From: CAVPMN01 sp963706425
Lineage (GTDB): Bacteria; Actinomycetota; Acidimicrobiia; Acidimicrobiales; Acidimicrobilacustridaceae
Assembly (NCBI GenBank): GCA_963706425.1
Contig: CAVPMN010000001.1
Location: 124,001-188,000, forward strand
Direction: 5' to 3'
DNA: 64,000 bases
The notes below the pieces were generated by a model. It made no database searches. It had not been told where the DNA came from and worked only from the letters and a program-made list of their open reading frames with translations. Positions 47,813 to 58,145 of this stretch are shown piece by piece. The translations under genes were made by a program, and so were the position numbers. Every line of letters begins with the position of its first letter. Position 1 is the stretch's first letter.

Positions 47813-48554
47813 TCACGACCACGTAGATGTCGCCGGCGCGGGCCACCTCGACCGGCTCCCCGAAGGCGGCAGCACCAGCCGAACGGTGCGCGGTCGGGTC
47901 GCTCTCGGGCCACAGGTGGGTGAGCACCAGTCGGCCGCACACCGCCTCCGCCGCCATCACGCCCGCCTGCCGAGCGCTCAGGTGGAGGATGCCCTCGGCC
48001 TCGGCATCGGTGGGATAGGTCGATTCGCACAAGGCCAGGTCGATGCCGTCGCCCAGCGCGGCGAACGACCAGCCGGGTCCCGTGTCGGCCGAGTACGCGA
48101 GCGATCGACCGCTCGCGGGCTCGTCCACGCGAACGGCGTAGGTCTCGACATAGTGGTCGGTGCGCGATGTCGACAGGTCGAGCCCGCCGATCGAGAAGCG
48201 ATCGCCATCGGACAGGTTGTGCCAGTCGAAGGTGGGGTCGAGCCCAGTCGACAACAGCGCCGCCAACCGACATGTCGCCCGGGTTCCGTAGACGGGCAGT
48301 CCGGCTCGATCGAGACCGTACTTCAGGGCGGTGCGCAGTCCGGTGAGGTCAGACCAGTGATCGGGATGGCTGTGGCTGAGCACCACCGCGTCGATGGCGT
48401 CGAGCCCGATGTGTCGTTGGAGGTTGGCCAACGCGCCCGGCCCGAGATCGAGCACCAGGTTCACGCCTTCGGCCTGGACGAGATAGCCGCTGCACGCGCC
48501 ACCCGGCCCGGGGTAGCTGCCGTCGGAGCCGAGCACCGTGAGGGTCAGGCTCAC
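47813..48554 (-). CDS. Metallo-beta-lactamase-fold phosphodiesterase (Rv1339-like), runs into rph
   Basis: An MBL-fold hydrolase of about 246 residues. In mycobacteria the gene at this position (between murI and rph) is an atypical class II cyclic-nucleotide phosphodiesterase. The metal motif is VVLSHSHPDHWSDLTG; other ligand regions are TSRTDHYVETYAV and SADTGPGWSF with CESTY; and VLTHLWPESDP. The frame has no stop before rph. A single inserted G near 47817 would hide a TGA at 47813-47815, giving the ending ARAGDIYVV; the span is then 3n+1. The GTG start overlaps the corrected murI stop (GTGA). Confidence 0.85.
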
Positions 48555-49388
48555 GAGTCCGTCTCGTCGTGATCCGCTCGCTCATCCCAGCTGAGGGGTT
48601 CGACCACGTCGAGCTCCGGACCCAGCAGCTGGCGGCCGAGGCGCTGAAAGGTGGCGACGTCGCCCGACGAGATCCAGCGGTGCCGACCCGCCCTGCCCGT
48701 CGCGCGACCGGTCGGCGAGGCCCAGCTCGTCGAGGGCCGACCGAACGGCAAAGGCGGTCTCGTCGGCGGACGACACCAGCACCACCTCGCGCCCCATCAC
48801 GTCGCTGATGGTACGAGCGAGAAAGGGATAGTGCGTACAGCCGAGCAGCAGGGTGTCGACCGATGCCGCCTGCAACGGGGCCAGCAGGCGCTCGGCCAGC
48901 ACGTAGACCTGGTCACCCGAGGTCTCGCCGCGCTCCACGAACTCGACGAATCCGGGACAGGCCGCACAGGTGAGGCTGACGACACCGCTCGCCTGCGCGA
49001 CGGCCTGCTGGTAGGCCCCCGAGCCGATGGTGCCCACGGTGCCGATGACCCCGACCCGGCCGCTGCGGGTGGCCGCCACCAGCGAGCGCACGCCCGGCTC
49101 GATCACCCCGATCACCGGGACCGCGAACGTCGTCTGCAACTCGTCGAGCGCCGCGGCCGACGCGGTGTTGCACGCCACGATCACCAACTTGGCGTCATGC
49201 TCCTCGACGAGCTCGTGGGTGATCTGGCGAGCGAAGCTGCGCACCTGGTCGAGCGGTCGGGGGCCGTACGGGTAGCGCGCGGTGTCTCCGATGTAGACCA
49301 GGTCTTCGTCGGGCAGCAGGTCGATCAGGGCGCGGGCCACGGTGAGCCCACCGAAGCCGCTGTCGAAGACGCCGATGGGGCGCCGCAC
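48551..49388 (-). CDS. murI: Glutamate racemase, frame broken near the end
   Basis: Makes D-glutamate for peptidoglycan. The 278-residue protein has IGVFDSGFGGLTVARAL with the catalytic Asp/Ser region, YIGDTARYPYGPR, VACNTASAAALDEL (first catalytic Cys) and LLLGCTHYPFLARTI (second Cys). The frame changes near 48690: after DGQGG the correct reading is RHRWISSGDVATFQRLGRQL, then LGPELDVVEPLSWDERADHD to a stop at 48551. The span is 3n+1. The corrected stop overlaps the next gene start by 4 bases, which supports the correction. Confidence 0.93.
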
Positions 49389-49406
49389 CGCGTCGATCGC
49401 CCGGCC

Positions 49407-49599
49407 TCAGAGCTCGGCGAGCGAGGAAGACCAGGGCGATGAGCACCAGAGCGGCACCGAAGAACCACGCCCCCACCCGCATCATGGGGTTGTTGCGTTC
49501 CTTGTCGAGACCGAAGCCGCCGAGGATCACGACGACACCGAGCACACCGAAGATCAGGGTGAGGAGCACGGGGCCGCAGGCTAGCGGCCCAACCGACAC
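49407..49599 (-). CDS. Small two-helix membrane protein, probable frame break
   Basis: About 63 residues with two transmembrane segments (VLLTLIFGVLGVVVILGGFG and VGAWFFGAALVLIALVFLA) separated by LDKERNNPMMR. It begins at a GTG right after the cysM stop. As read, the frame has no stop before murI; one inserted base near 49420 would bring in the TGA at 49407-49409, and the span is then 3n+1. No family recognised. In mycobacteria this position is held by a rhomboid protease, which this is not. Confidence 0.55.
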
Positions 49600-50550
49600 T
49601 CAGAAGTAGATGATCTTGCTGGCCTTCTCGGCCACCTCGTCGAGATCGTCGGTGTAGGCGCCCGTGGAGAGGTACTTCCAGCCGCCGTCGCACACGATGA
49701 ACACGATGGTGCCGGCGTCGATGCGCTGGGCGACCTTGGCCGCACCCGCCAGCGCGGCACCCGACGAGATGCCGGCGAAGATGCCGCACTCGGCGACCAG
49801 GCGTCGGGTCCACTCGATCGACTCGTAGGGCCGCACGATGCGCTTGCCGTCGAGCAGCTCGGCTCCGCCCCACTTCTCGTAGACCGGCGGGATGTAGCCC
49901 TCTTCGAGGTTGCGCAGGCCTTCGACCAGCTCACCGAGCGGCGGCTCGACCGCCATCACCTTGATGTCGGGGTTCTGCTCCTTCAGGAAGGTGCCCACGC
50001 CCATGAGCGTGCCGCTCGTGCCGAGTCCGGCGACGAAGTGGGTGATGTCGGGGCAGTCGCGCCAGATCTCGGGGCCGGTGGTGTCGTAGTGCGCCTGGGG
50101 GTTCGCCTCGTTGGCGTACTGGTAGAGGAAGACCCACTCGGGGTGCTCGTCGGACAGCTCGAGGGCGCGGCGCACCGCGCCGTTCGATCCTTCGGCGCCC
50201 GGCGTGAAGATGATCTCGGCCCCGAACACCTCGAGCATCTGGCGGCGCTCGATCGACACGTTCTCGGGCATCACGATCTTGATCGGGTAGCCCTTGATGC
50301 GGGCGATCATCGCCATGGCGATGCCGGTGTTGCCCGAGCTCGGCTCGATGATGGTCTTGCCCGGGTGAAGCGTGCCGTCGGCCTCGGCCTCGGTGATCAT
50401 CTTGAGGGCGATGCGATCCTTCACCGAGCCGGCCGGGTTCTGGCTCTCCATCTTGGCCAGGATGCGCACGTCGGGGTTGGGGCTGAGCAGGCTCACGTCG
50501 ACGAGCGGCGTATCGCCGATCATGTCGAGGATCGATGAGTGAACCGTCAT
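49600..50550 (-). CDS. cysM: O-phosphoserine-dependent cysteine synthase, CysM type
   Basis: A PLP beta-replacement enzyme of 316 residues. PLP lysine is Lys44 (GSVKDR); the phosphate loop is GLGTSGTLMGVG; SSGNTGIAMA binds substrate. Arg213 in GLRNLEEG aligns with the arginine that selects O-phosphoserine in mycobacterial CysM. The C-terminus is short (KASKIIYF) compared with the mycobacterial flexible tail. Context (mec upstream; murI, phosphodiesterase, rph and rdgB downstream) copies the mycobacterial block, but no cysO (sulfur carrier) lies between mec and cysM. Confidence 0.92.
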   Translation of the reverse strand: MTVHSSILDMIGDTPLVDVSLLSPNPDVRILAKMESQNPAGSVKDRIALKMITEAEADGTLHPGKTIIEPSSGNTGIAMAMIARIKGYPIKIVMPENVSIERRQMLEVFGAEIIFTPGAEGSNGAVRRALELSDEHPEWVFLYQYANEANPQAHYDTTGPEIWRDCPDITHFVAGLGTSGTLMGVGTFLKEQNPDIKVMAVEPPLGELVEGLRNLEEGYIPPVYEKWGGAELLDGKRIVRPYESIEWTRRLVAECGIFAGISSGAALAGAAKVAQRIDAGTIVFIVCDGGWKYLSTGAYTDDLDEVAEKASKIIYF

Positions 50551-50610
50551 GCGCCGAAGCTCCCGGAGCTGGTGGGACCCCCGAATCGGGGCCTCTCCGT
50601 CAATTGTCGG

Positions 50611-50627
50611 AAATCCTGACCGGATTT
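50611..50627. promoter_or_regulatory. Candidate operator upstream of cysM
   Basis: AAATCC (50611-50616), TGACC, GGATTT (50622-50627): a perfect 6-base dyad in a locally AT-richer stretch of the 86-base gap upstream of cysM. The protein that would bind it is not identified. A CCCCGAATCGGGG hairpin follows nearer the gene. Confidence 0.45.
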
Positions 50628-50636
50628 GTAAAGATT

Positions 50637-51044
50637 CTACCGATCTTCGACAACCACGGGCTCTTCGGAGATGTTCCCGTCCACGATCCGAAAGGAACGC
50701 AGCGTGGGCGCCTCGTCACGAAGCGAGACGATGACGTAGTGCCAGGCCGGGTCGGGGGCCTGGGCCACGTCGGTCGGCGAAGGGTAGGCCTCGGTGTGGG
50801 TGTGGCTGTGCATCACCCCGATGAGCTCGAGGCCCCGGTCCTCCGCGTCGCGGTCGGCCCGGAGGTGGTCGCCCGGGTCGACGGTGTAGAGCTTCGACGA
50901 CTCCGCCGCGTTGCGGGCCGGGTAGAACACGTCGACGCGGCCCGACGCCGGATCGCCGCCGAGCAGCCCGCAGGCCTCGTCGGGCAGCGAGTCGTAGGCG
51001 AGGCCGACCATCTGTTCGTAGGCGAGGAGGGGGAGGCGCAGCAC
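50637..51044 (-). CDS. mec: JAMM/MPN+ metalloprotease, Mec type
   Basis: A zinc peptidase of 135 residues. JAMM residues: Glu in SLPDEACGLLGG, and HSHTHTEAYPSPTD giving HxH, Ser and Asp. In mycobacteria Mec removes cysteine from the CysO carrier after CysM has added it. GTG start at 51044 gives MLRLPLLAYEQMVGLAY. It precedes cysM on the same strand. Confidence 0.88.
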   Translation of the reverse strand: MLRLPLLAYEQMVGLAYDSLPDEACGLLGGDPASGRVDVFYPARNAAESSKLYTVDPGDHLRADRDAEDRGLELIGVMHSHTHTEAYPSPTDVAQAPDPAWHYVIVSLRDEAPTLRSFRIVDGNISEEPVVVEDR

Positions 51045-51089
51045 GGCTCGTGAGGCTACCGCCCGGGGATGCACGGTACGGTGCTGCGC

Positions 51090-51590
51090 ATGCCTCGTGT
51101 CCGTGTCCCTGCCGGCCAGGACCCGCTCATGCACGTGTGGACCTCGCTCGCTCCCCCACTCACCGGTGCCGCGGCCACGCTCTCCGACGCCGTCTACCGG
51201 TCGTCGTCGCTGTCGCTGCGCGAGTTCGAGGCCGCCCGCACCCGCATGGCCCAGATCAACGACTGCACGCTCTGCCTCGACTGGCGCTCGGGGCGCGACG
51301 TCGAAGCCCGCACCGACGAAGCCGACACCATCGACGAGGAGTTCTACGCCCACGTCGGCGACCACACGTGGAGCGGCTTCTCCGAGCGTGAGCGCCTGGC
51401 CGCCGAGTTCGCCGAGCGCTACGCCCTCGATCACACCAACATCGACGACGACATGTGGCAGCGCCTCCACGCGGCGTTCACCGACGACGAGCTCGTCGAC
51501 CTCGGCGTGTGCGTCGGATCCTGGCTCGCCTACGGCCGCTTCAACCGCGTCTTCGACATCGACGGCGCGTGTCGCATCCCGCTGTCCTGA
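51090..51590 (+). CDS. Carboxymuconolactone decarboxylase / AhpD-like protein
   Basis: A 166-residue all-helical protein of the CMD family. It has the redox-type pair in INDCTLCLDWRSGRD, followed by SERERLAAEFAERYALDHTN and LVDLGVCVGSWLAYGRFNRV. The CxxC-type members act as alkylhydroperoxidase or disulphide relay proteins. An ATG at 51069 is the alternative start and would add 7 residues; MPRVRVPAGQDP resembles family N-termini. Divergent from mec. Confidence 0.85.
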   Translation: MPRVRVPAGQDPLMHVWTSLAPPLTGAAATLSDAVYRSSSLSLREFEAARTRMAQINDCTLCLDWRSGRDVEARTDEADTIDEEFYAHVGDHTWSGFSERERLAAEFAERYALDHTNIDDDMWQRLHAAFTDDELVDLGVCVGSWLAYGRFNRVFDIDGACRIPLS

Positions 51591-51600
51591 GCCGGTCCTG

Positions 51601-52077
51601 ATGCCTCCGCCCGGCGTGAAGATCGTCGCCACCAACCGTCACGCCCGACACGACTACGACCTGCTCGACGCGGTCGAGGCCGGCATCGTGCTGACCGGCA
51701 GCGAGGTCAAGTCGCTGCGCGAGTCGAAGGTGCAGATCTCCGACAGCTACGCCCGCATCGACGACGGCGAGGCCTGGCTGGTCGGACTGCACATCGCACC
51801 GTGGCGCACCGCCGCCGAGTTCAGCGGCCACGAGCCCGAGCGCCGCCGCAAGCTGCTGCTGCACCGGGCCGAGATCGACCGTCTCCGGGCCCGGCTCGAC
51901 CAGGACCGCCTCACGCTGGTGCCGCTGGCCCTCTACTTCAAGGAGGGTCGGGCCAAGCTCGAGCTGGCGCTGGGCAAGCCCCGCACCAAGGGCGACAAGC
52001 GCCAGGCGATCGCCGAGCGCGACGCCAAGCGAGAGGCCGAGAAGGCGATGAGCCGCGACCGACGGGGCCTCGACTAG
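51601..52077 (+). CDS. smpB: SsrA-binding protein SmpB
   Basis: Binds tmRNA and delivers it to stalled ribosomes. The 158-residue protein has VATNRHARHDYDLLDAVEAG, TGSEVKSLRESKVQISDSYA and LVPLALYFKEGRAKLELALG, and ends with the basic tail EKAMSRDRRGLD. ATG at 51601. Its RNA partner, ssrA, lies 6 kb downstream on the same strand, beyond the two surface-protein genes. Confidence 0.96.
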   Translation: MPPPGVKIVATNRHARHDYDLLDAVEAGIVLTGSEVKSLRESKVQISDSYARIDDGEAWLVGLHIAPWRTAAEFSGHEPERRRKLLLHRAEIDRLRARLDQDRLTLVPLALYFKEGRAKLELALGKPRTKGDKRQAIAERDAKREAEKAMSRDRRGLD

Positions 52078-52080
52078 CGC

Positions 52081-55000
52081 TCAGTCGTCGTCGAGGATGG
52101 TGCCGAGGCCGACGCCGGTGCCCTGCACGGTGAGGTTCACGGGATCGGACAAGGCCAGTTGCATACTGCGGTCGGCCTGCGCGGTGGTGTTCGGGATGAG
52201 CGTGACCACCACGCTCTTCTGGAAGTTGCCCGGCTTGAAGAGATGGTCTTCGGCTTGATGAGCTTGTAGTCGACCCCCGACAACGCCGACAGGTTGCTCG
52301 CGGTCAGCTTGATCGACGAGTTGGTCACCGCGGGCGACGAGCAACGTGAGCCGGATGGTCATCTTCACCGTGCCACCGTCGCCCTCGACCGCCGACACCG
52401 AGCCGATGCCGACACGCACACCGGCGCCGCCCTCGTCGTCGTAGATCGTGCCCGTGCCACACCGCGCTCGATGGTGAGCCCGTTGGCGCTCACCAGCTCG
52501 AGGGTGAACGTCTCGTCACCCTCCACCGCGGTGTCGCCGTAGACCTTCACCGCGATCGTCTTGTTCACCACGGTCTTGCCGCTCGTCAGGGCCGGCTTGA
52601 ACGTGAGCGTCTTCACCGCCCCGCCGATAGTTGTCGATGTCGACCTTGCCGCCGGTGGCGCTGCCGGCGACAACCCGATAGCTCACCGACACCGTCGAGG
52701 TGGCCGCCACGTCGAGCGTGACCGGGAACAACACCGTGCGGATCTTGGTGTCACCCTCCCAGATGGCGGCATCACCCACGCTCACCGTCGGGCCGGTGGG
52801 CGGCGCCACGTCGTCGTTCTGGATCGTGCCCGTGGCGCTGCCGTCCGCGATCGTCGCGTTGCTCGGCGTGGCCAGATCGACCTGGAACGTCTCGTTCGGC
52901 TCGACGTCGGTGTCACCGCGCACCGGCACCGTGATCGTCTCGCTGGTGTCGCACGGCACGAAGGTGACCGTGCCCGAACTGGTGGTGTAGTCCGACGGCG
53001 CCACAGCGGTGCCGTCGGCGGTCGACCAGTTCACCGTCACCGTGCTCGCGCTCGTCGCACTCAGACGTCACCGTGAACGTGAGATCGGAGAACCCACCGC
53101 GAGCTGCCCTCGGCCATCGACGACGTCGGCGATCGACACGGTGGGCAGGACGGCCGCTCGACGGGGCGACGGTGACGTTGGTCGGGTTGTAGGTGGGCAC
53201 GTAGGACTGGCCGGGGCTCGGCTCGCCGGTGACCGCCGAGAAGGTGCCCGTGCGGCTGGCAGCGGTGAGCACCGAGAAGGTGTCGGTGGAAGCCGGGGCT
53301 GAATCCGGTGACCAGCTGCAGCGTGCCTGCCGAGGCTGGCCGTACCGGTGACCGCGAGGCGGTCGTAGCCGGTGCCGACGGTCGTACCGTTGAGCTCGCG
53401 CACGCAGCACGCCGCCCGAGGTCTGACGCGAAGTCGCCGTCGATCGTGAGGATGCCGGGGCTCAGACCGGGAGCGACCGTGCCGCTGTTGGTCACCGTCG
53501 TGGCGTCGAGGGTGCCGACGCCGCTGATCTCACCGTAGAGTTCGTGAACGACGGGGCCACCACCATCTGGGTGCCGTTGCGCAACTCGATGCGTCCGGCG
53601 GCCGCGTTGGTGGTGAGCGATGCCAGGGCGTTGCCGCCCGAGCCGTTCAGGAAGTGCTGACCAGAGCCCGACGGCCGCAGGTCGGCGGCGTTGGTGACCA
53701 CCCCCGGCCGCGTCGCTCACGAGCACGAAGCCGGGGAGGTCGTAGATGCCACCGGTCAGGGTGGTGCCGGTGAGGTTGGTGAGGTCGTCGCGGACGAGCA
53801 GCAGCCGCCCGGCCGACACCGACAAGGTGCCGTCGTTGGTGAACGGGACGTCGATGTAGGACTCGATGCCGGATGCCTTGGTGACGGTGCCCGTGCTGGT
53901 GTTGTGGAAGAGGTTGGGGCCGGCGCCGCAGTCGCCGATCGAGGTGGCGTTGGAGCTGATGGTGAGCGCACCCTCGTTGCGCAGCGTCGAGCCGTCGCAG
54001 ACGAGCAGCTCGTCGTCGGCGATGCTCCAGCTGCCCTGGTTGACGAGGGTGTAGCCGTTGGTCAGCGTGCCCGCCCCCGACGAGGTCGAGCCAGGGGCCA
54101 GCGTCATCGTGCCCGTGCCGGTGGACGTGCCCCCGGCCCACAGGAGGAACTCGTCGAGGGTGAGGCTGCCCTCGATGGTGCCACCGTGCAGCAGCGAGTC
54201 GATCGCCGTGCCCGGGTGCGAAGCTCTGCGTGCCGCCGTTGGTCTGCATGCCGCCGTCGCCGCTTACCGGGCTGGTCGAGAGGAAGGTGCGGTCGGCGTC
54301 GAAGCGCACGATGCCGCCGGCGAGCGTCTCCCAGGTGCCCGTATCGCCCGCGGACGACGCCGGCGCGGCGCCGATGGCCAAGCTGTCGCCCGTTGACCTC
54401 GACGGTGCCCTGGTTCTCGAACGGCACGGTGATCGAGTCGTCGACGCCCGTCGCCAGCTTCAGCGAGCGTGCCCGCGGCTTCGTTGACGAACCGGTTGAC
54501 GCCGGATCCGCAGTCGGCGGTGGTGGCGCCGTTCGACGGCAACTCCATCGTGCCGAGGTTCTGCAGGAGCGACTCCGTCGCAAAGGGTGATGTCACCGCA
54601 GCGACCAGGTCGCCGAGCCCTCGATGCGCACCGTGTGCTGACCGTCGAGCGGCAGGCCGCCTTCGATGCGAGAGCTGGCCCAGAGGCTCCACCGTGTGGT
54701 GCCGCCCCGGGCCGCGGTGACGGTGTTGGGCGAGCCGAGTCGACCGTCGTACATGGTGAGCAGGTCGGTGACGGTGACGGCGAGCGGCCGCCACGGCGAC
54801 CATCGGTGACGACCAGCTCACCCACGACCGACTCGTCGAACCCGTTGGTGGTGGTGCCGATGCGCAGCTCGCCGTCGACGATCTCGAGGCCCCCGGGGAA
54901 GTTGACGCCGCGCACGGCGCGCACCGTCTCGCTCTCGAAGAGGATGAAGTCGTTGATGCCTGCGCAGGCGTACTGCGTTGCCGTGGGCACGCCCGACGGC

Positions 55001-55178
55001 GACCAGTTGCCGCCGGTCGTGTAGTCGTCGTCGATCGCACCGGTCCAGGTCTTGTCGCAGGTGGGCAGTGCGCCTGCGCTCGGCTGCGTGCACCAGCGCG
55101 ACGGCGGCCAGCAGCAGCGCGACCACCACGAAAACCGCCTGCGCCCGACCGCGACGTGACGCCCAGAGACTCGTGCAC
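52081..55178 (-). CDS. Large secreted surface protein A with Calx-beta domains, many frame breaks
   Basis: About 1030 residues if restored. Starts at GTG 55178 after a GGGAGGGAG ribosome-binding site, with a signal peptide (VFVVVALLLAAVALVHAAE). The N-terminal domain has LPTCDKTWTGAIDDDYTTGG, NWSPSGVP, GELRIGTTTNG, YDGRLGSPN and GGLPLDGQHT. A beta-helix-like middle follows, with GTVAPGLSPGILTIDGDF. The C-terminal ~340 residues are Calx-beta repeats (VNWSTADGTAVAPSDYTTSS, GDTDVEPNETFQVDLATPSN, TAVEGDETFTLELVSANGLT). The frame changes every 150-300 bases, at least eight times; no internal decay is seen. Shares its N-terminal domain with protein B next to it. Function unknown; adhesion or surface layer is inferred. 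Confidence 0.7.
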
Positions 55179-55240
55179 CCGAACTCCCTCCCGAACGGCT
55201 CAGATCCGCGTGGCGAGCCGGCCCACGTACCCCCGTGCCG

Positions 55241-57917
55241 CTAACCGTACCAACCAGCCACATCCGCGATCACGTCGGTGTTGCCGTTGTTGTTGTAGAC
55301 GTTGACCTCGCCGGTCGCCCACCTTGGCGGTGACGGCGTTGGCGATCGTCCAGCCGGCTGCCAGTTGAGGCTCGACACGGTGGGCAGCGGGCCCACTGGG
55401 CCAGATGCGCAGGTTCGACGACGCCGTCGTGCCCGTGACCGTGGTGTTCAGCAGCACGGCGGCGGCTTCGACGGGCACGCCTGCCGGTGGCGGTCACCGG
55501 GAACTGGCCGGGTGATCCCAGACCCCCACGGACTGGAGTACAGCCCGACCTTCGAACCTGATCGCGGAATCCTGGATGCGAGACGGCGTGAGCGGATGGA
55601 ACTCGTCACCGGTGCCCGCGTCGAAGTAGCCGACCACGTCGATGATCACGTTGGCGCTGCCGTTGTTGTTGTAGACGCTGATCTGATCGTTCGCCCCGAC
55701 CTTGACGGTGACCGCGTTCGGGATCGTCCAACCCGGTTGCCAGTTGAGGTTGGAGACGAGCGGTGTCGGTGATCCGGCAGGCCAGATTCGCAGGTTCGAC
55801 GACGCCGTCGTGCCGGTGACGGTGACGTTGAGCACCACGGCGTCCGCCCTCGGCGGGCACTCCGGGTGCATCGGTGACGGTCACATCGCGGGTCGTCTGC
55901 GTGAGCCACGGCGAGTTGTACGGCCCCACCTGCGACGACGGACGCGAGTCGATGATGCGCACCGGGTCGAGCGACGTGAGACCTGCCCCGGTGTCGGTCT
56001 TGTAGTAGCCGACCACGTCGATGATCACGTTGGCGCTGCCGTTGTTGTTGTAGACGTTGATCTTGCCTTCGGCGGAGCCGCCGTCGCCGACCTTCACCGT
56101 CACCGCGTTGGGGACCGTCCAACCTGCCTGCCAGTTGAGGTTCGACACCGTCGGCAGGTCGCCGCCTGCGGGATAGATGCGCAGGTGCGACGACGCGGTG
56201 GTGCCGGTGGCGGTGACGTTGAGTACCACCGCCTCGGCATCGGCCGGCACACCGTGGTCGCCAGCCACCACGACCTCGCGGACGGTCTGCGTTTGCCACG
56301 GCGTGCTGTACGGCCCTTCCTGCGACGAGGCCCGCGAGTCGAGGATGCGCACCGGGTCGAGCGGGGTGAAGAGCACGCCGGGAGGAGGAGGCGACGGTGT
56401 GACCGCCACGCCGTCGGCCGGATAGAGCACCTGATAGGCGCGCCGCCGGCCCGGGCTGGCCGTTGACCACCGTGAAGCCGCCCGTGCGGGTGGCGGCCGT
56501 GATCAGCGTGAAGACGTCGCTGTCGGCTGGATCGAACCCCGGTCGTCAGGTCGAGCGTGCCGTTGACGGTCGCCGATCCGGTGACGACCAGCCGGTCGTA
56601 GGTCGTGCCGGGCGTGGTGCCGTCGATCTCCATCTCGGAGTGTTCCAGACGCACCTTGCTGGAAGTTCCCGTTGACCGTGAGCACGCCCGGGCTCGTGCC
56701 GGGGGCCACCACACCGCCGTTGTTGCGGACCGTCGTGGCCTGCACCGTGCCGACGCCTTCGAGACGACCCCCGTTGAGGTTGATCGCCGAGTTGGCGCCG
56801 GGCGCCCTGAGAACTCCACCGGGCCCGATCAGCAGCTGGCCGGCGTTGGCGAACAGGCTGGCGACAGCGATCTCGTTGCCGGATCTCACATCGAGCGTGC
56901 CGGTCCGCGGCGTTCGTCGTGAGGGTGGCGAACGCAGAGACATCGCTCGCGTTGGTGATGCCTGCGCCCGTCTCGTCGAGGATGACGTTGGCGGCGTTGG
57001 TGAACAAACCGCCACCGCCCAGCTCGCCGATCTTCAGCGTGCCCCGGAGCTCATAGGTGCCGCCGGTGAGCGCTCCGGCTGTGAGGTTGACCAGATCCCC
57101 GGTGAGGTTCAGCGTCTCCGATTCGACGACGAGCGTGCCGTCGTTCTGGAAGCCAGTGGCGACGGTGTCGTTCGAGCCGGAGAAGAGCTTCTGTGACCGT
57201 GCCGGTGACTTCGTTGACGAACCGGCCCGGACCGTTCGCCGCACTGCCGCACGTGACCATCGAATCGCCGTCGGTCGGCAGCTCGAAGGTGCCGGCGTTC
57301 TCGATGACCGAACCGTCGCAGAGACTCACGTCCCCGAAGAACCAGAGGGTCTCCCCTTCGTTGCGCAACGTGTGCTGACCGTCGAGCGGCAGCCCGCCAT
57401 CGATGGAGAGGGAGCCTGCAGGCCCGACCACGGTTCGGCCACCACGAGCCGTGTTCGCTCCGTTCGGCGATCCCAGGCGACCGTCGTAGACGTCGAGCGA
57501 GTCGTTGACCGTGAGCGAGGCCGTACCTCCACGGCGGCCGTCGTAGACATAGAGCTCGTTGACGAAGGAGTCGTCGCTACCGTTTGTGGTGGTGCCGATG
57601 CGCAGCTCGCCGAAGTAGATCTCGAGGATCCCGTCGAAGTTGATGCCCCGCACGTTGCGGACGTCGTTCTCGCTATTGGTCTCGAAGTACATGTCGAAGT
57701 CGGAACAGGCGTAGTCGTTGATGCCGGGCACGCCGAGCGGGTCCCAGTTGAGCGGGTTGATGTAGCGGTCGTCGTCGTCGCCGGTGAACGTCTTGGTGCA
57801 CACGGGCGCGGCGTCAGCCGACGGTGACACCGCGCCGAGGACCCCGACGATCGTGGCGATCAGGCCGATTAGCACCCCGACGGTGACCGCCCGCCGGCTC
57901 GTCGATCGGGGCCACAT
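55241..57917 (-). CDS. Large secreted surface protein B with three DSR/GYF repeats, many frame breaks
   Basis: About 890 residues if restored. ATG 57917 follows AGAAGGA and gives MWPRSTSRRAVTVGVLIGLI, a signal peptide ending in SADAAP. The N-terminal domain parallels protein A: CTKTFTGDDDDRYINPLNWD, GELRIGTTTNG, YDGRLGSPN, GGLPLDGQHT, GRFVNEVTGT. The middle has VVAPGTSPGVLTVNGNF. The C-terminus is three copies of a ~120-residue module: LDPVRILDSR, VVLNVTATGTTASSHLRIYP, NAVTVKV, INVYNNNGSANVIIDVVGYY. The last copy ends VAGWYG. Frame breaks were located near 57193, 56915, 56655, 56538, 56440, 55860 and in the last repeat; those I examined each need one base removed. The same C-terminal module ends the protein at 16282-18058. 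Confidence 0.7.
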
Positions 57918-58145
57918 GGTTCCTTCTGGCATGGGCGCCATGATGGCCGAGAGGACGCCCCTCGCCACCGGTCGGCCCCGTCGAGTTCGCTGAACGTCGT
58001 CGTCAAGGATGGTGAGCGGGTGGGATCCGTGCTGTGGATCGGGGTCGTTCCGGATGGCCGCCGCTACCATGGATTAGCCCGCCACAACGGGCGGACTGTC
58101 ACAGCTCGCAACCACCAGGGAGCAACCAGGCACAGATCTACACAA

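Noticed and set aside
31635..48554. Programmed +1 frameshifting as an explanation for the broken genes
   Set aside because: No common slippery site or stop-codon context, and many unrelated genes are affected, some several times.
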